From positions 29,494,441 to 29,558,440 of the forward strand of contig OX421506.1 of NCBI GenBank assembly GCA_949126835.1: 64,000 nucleotides of DNA, in the 5' to 3' direction. The DNA is from Anisus vortex (taxonomy: Eukaryota > Mollusca > Gastropoda > Planorbidae). The position numbers and the translations under genes were made by a program. A model generated the notes under the pieces. The model did no database searches. It worked only from the letters and a program-made list of their open reading frames with translations, and had not been told where the DNA came from. This document shows positions 63,342-64,000 of the stretch, one piece after another (the first letter of the stretch is position 1; each line of letters begins with the position of its first letter).

Positions 63342-63499
63342 TTCAGAATTATCTCTCTTTGAAATGCTTTCAATAAAAAAATTACAAAAACTAAATACCA
63401 AAAGATGCAATCTCACTACAGTTTTTATTGTAATAGTGTTAGTTTTTTTTTCTTTTTTAACAAAGCACATTGTAATCATTCGTTTCTCCGTCATTTTGA

Positions 63500-63585
63500 C
63501 ACTAGTAATAATAATAATGGTAATTTCTTATAGCGCTTCTATTCCATGCTATTAAATTTAGCATGCTCAGTGCGCTCTTGTTGTG
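63500..63585 (-). mobile_element. L2/CR1-like LINE 3' tail
   Basis: (AAT)n followed by tcttatagcgcttctattcc and agcatgctcagtgcgct is the inverse of the tail at 27,720-27,800. Only the tail is present. Confidence 0.6.
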
Positions 63586-63756
63586 AATTGCAGTGGCAGA
63601 TTTATAAGCAAAAGAGAAAGGTCTTTAAGTTCTTTTTAAAAGACTCTCTTATTGTCTCAGATTATTCCATAAAGAAGGCGACACAGATTCAAATAAGCGC
63701 ACTCCCAGGTACTTCTTTTGGTGTCCAGTCAAACTGGTAGTTTTAAGGAATGACTG

Positions 63757-64000
63757 TGATAATAATAATAATAATAATAATAATAACGGTGCTTATATAG
63801 CGCATATCCCGTTGATGAAGAGCGCAGTTCCCTAGATGGCTCATGCCTTGATAAAAGCTCTCGAAGCTAGGAAGAGCAATGCCTTTTATGCATCCGTACA
63901 TAATGGACATAATTGTGTGATCTGTTCGCTTTTTCATCCAGACACCAGTGGAGATCCCTTAGAGTTGGGGAAATCCCCCGAAACAATGCGCGCCGCAGTG
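63757..64000. repeat. (AAT)n plus dispersed-repeat sequence upstream of the gene
   Basis: An ataataata run followed by acggtgcttatatagcgcat resembles LINE/SINE tails. The rest of the sequence to the edge is unrecognised. Confidence 0.4.

Noticed and set aside
60480..60600. Poly-G tracts as G-quadruplex regulators
   Set aside because: They are simple runs in a deep intron with nothing around to support a role.
62173..62220. Peptidase as a single-exon gene ending at the stop at 62,173
   Set aside because: A good donor precedes the stop and leaves phase 1, which fits all downstream exons. Not excluded as an alternative short product.

Overview
The window is AT-rich, repeat-laden animal DNA, not prokaryotic: it has spliced exons with GT/AG borders, long introns, LTR and non-LTR retrotransposons, tRNA-derived SINEs, hAT-like and Helitron-like DNA elements, and many micro- and minisatellites. 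A lophotrochozoan, probably a mollusc (gastropod), is my best guess from the mix of elements. That is inference; no host gene here identifies the species. One host gene seems to occupy almost the whole window on the minus strand, from an ATG near 63,341 leftward to at least 761 and probably past the left edge. Its 5' part is a short first exon and an 822-nt exon encoding a chymotrypsin-fold peptidase (catalytic-type His in TARHVV, Ser in GSSGG). Six small linker/coiled-coil exons follow (57.4, 54.2, 53.4, 53.2, 51.3 and 50.4 kb). Then comes a very long run of tiny exons that are almost all exactly 63 nt, with phase-1 introns on both sides. Each encodes 21 residues, i.e. exactly three heptads. 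Four sequence classes (B, C, D at 19.4-32.2 kb; A at 1.7-19.0 kb) share the same heptad register, so any exon can be added, skipped or duplicated without breaking either the reading frame or the coiled-coil phase. I count 15 B/C/D loci and 27 A loci; a few are decayed. I know of no described system with this architecture, and it is the main finding. The rest of the window is mobile DNA in the introns. Helitron-like elements and their tandem 20-bp satellite lie at 4.9-8.3 kb, with shorter relatives between A exons at 13-18 kb. A 2.7-kb hAT-like element with a perfect 8-bp target duplication lies at 8.86-11.57 kb. A Ty3/gypsy element (33,685-38,765; 223-bp LTRs, 5-bp duplication) has its pol split by a 0.6-kb MITE-like element. 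A second LTR element (39,589-49,692; 697-bp LTRs, 4-bp duplication) has integrase upstream of RT (Gmr1-like order) and sits inside a 24-bp minisatellite. LINE fragments lie at 2.2-3.9, 10.3, 23.7-24.8, 27.3-29.6, 31.2-31.7, 41.9-42.4, 56.9, 57.4-57.8, 59.0-59.4, 61.3-61.9 and 63.5 kb. Seven copies of one tRNA-derived SINE are scattered through it. Layout left to right: 0-1.7 kb, end of the array and one further 63-nt exon; 1.7-19.0 kb, class A exon array with inserted elements; 19.4-32.3 kb, B/C/D exon blocks duplicated about four times; 32.7-39.4 kb, hAT-like DNA carrying the gypsy element; 39.4-50.0 kb, minisatellite carrying the Gmr1-like element; 50.4-63.4 kb, 5' exons of the gene; 63.5-64 kb, upstream repeats. 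All exon coordinates were read by eye from splice motifs and reading frame. No transcript data or similarity searches were available.
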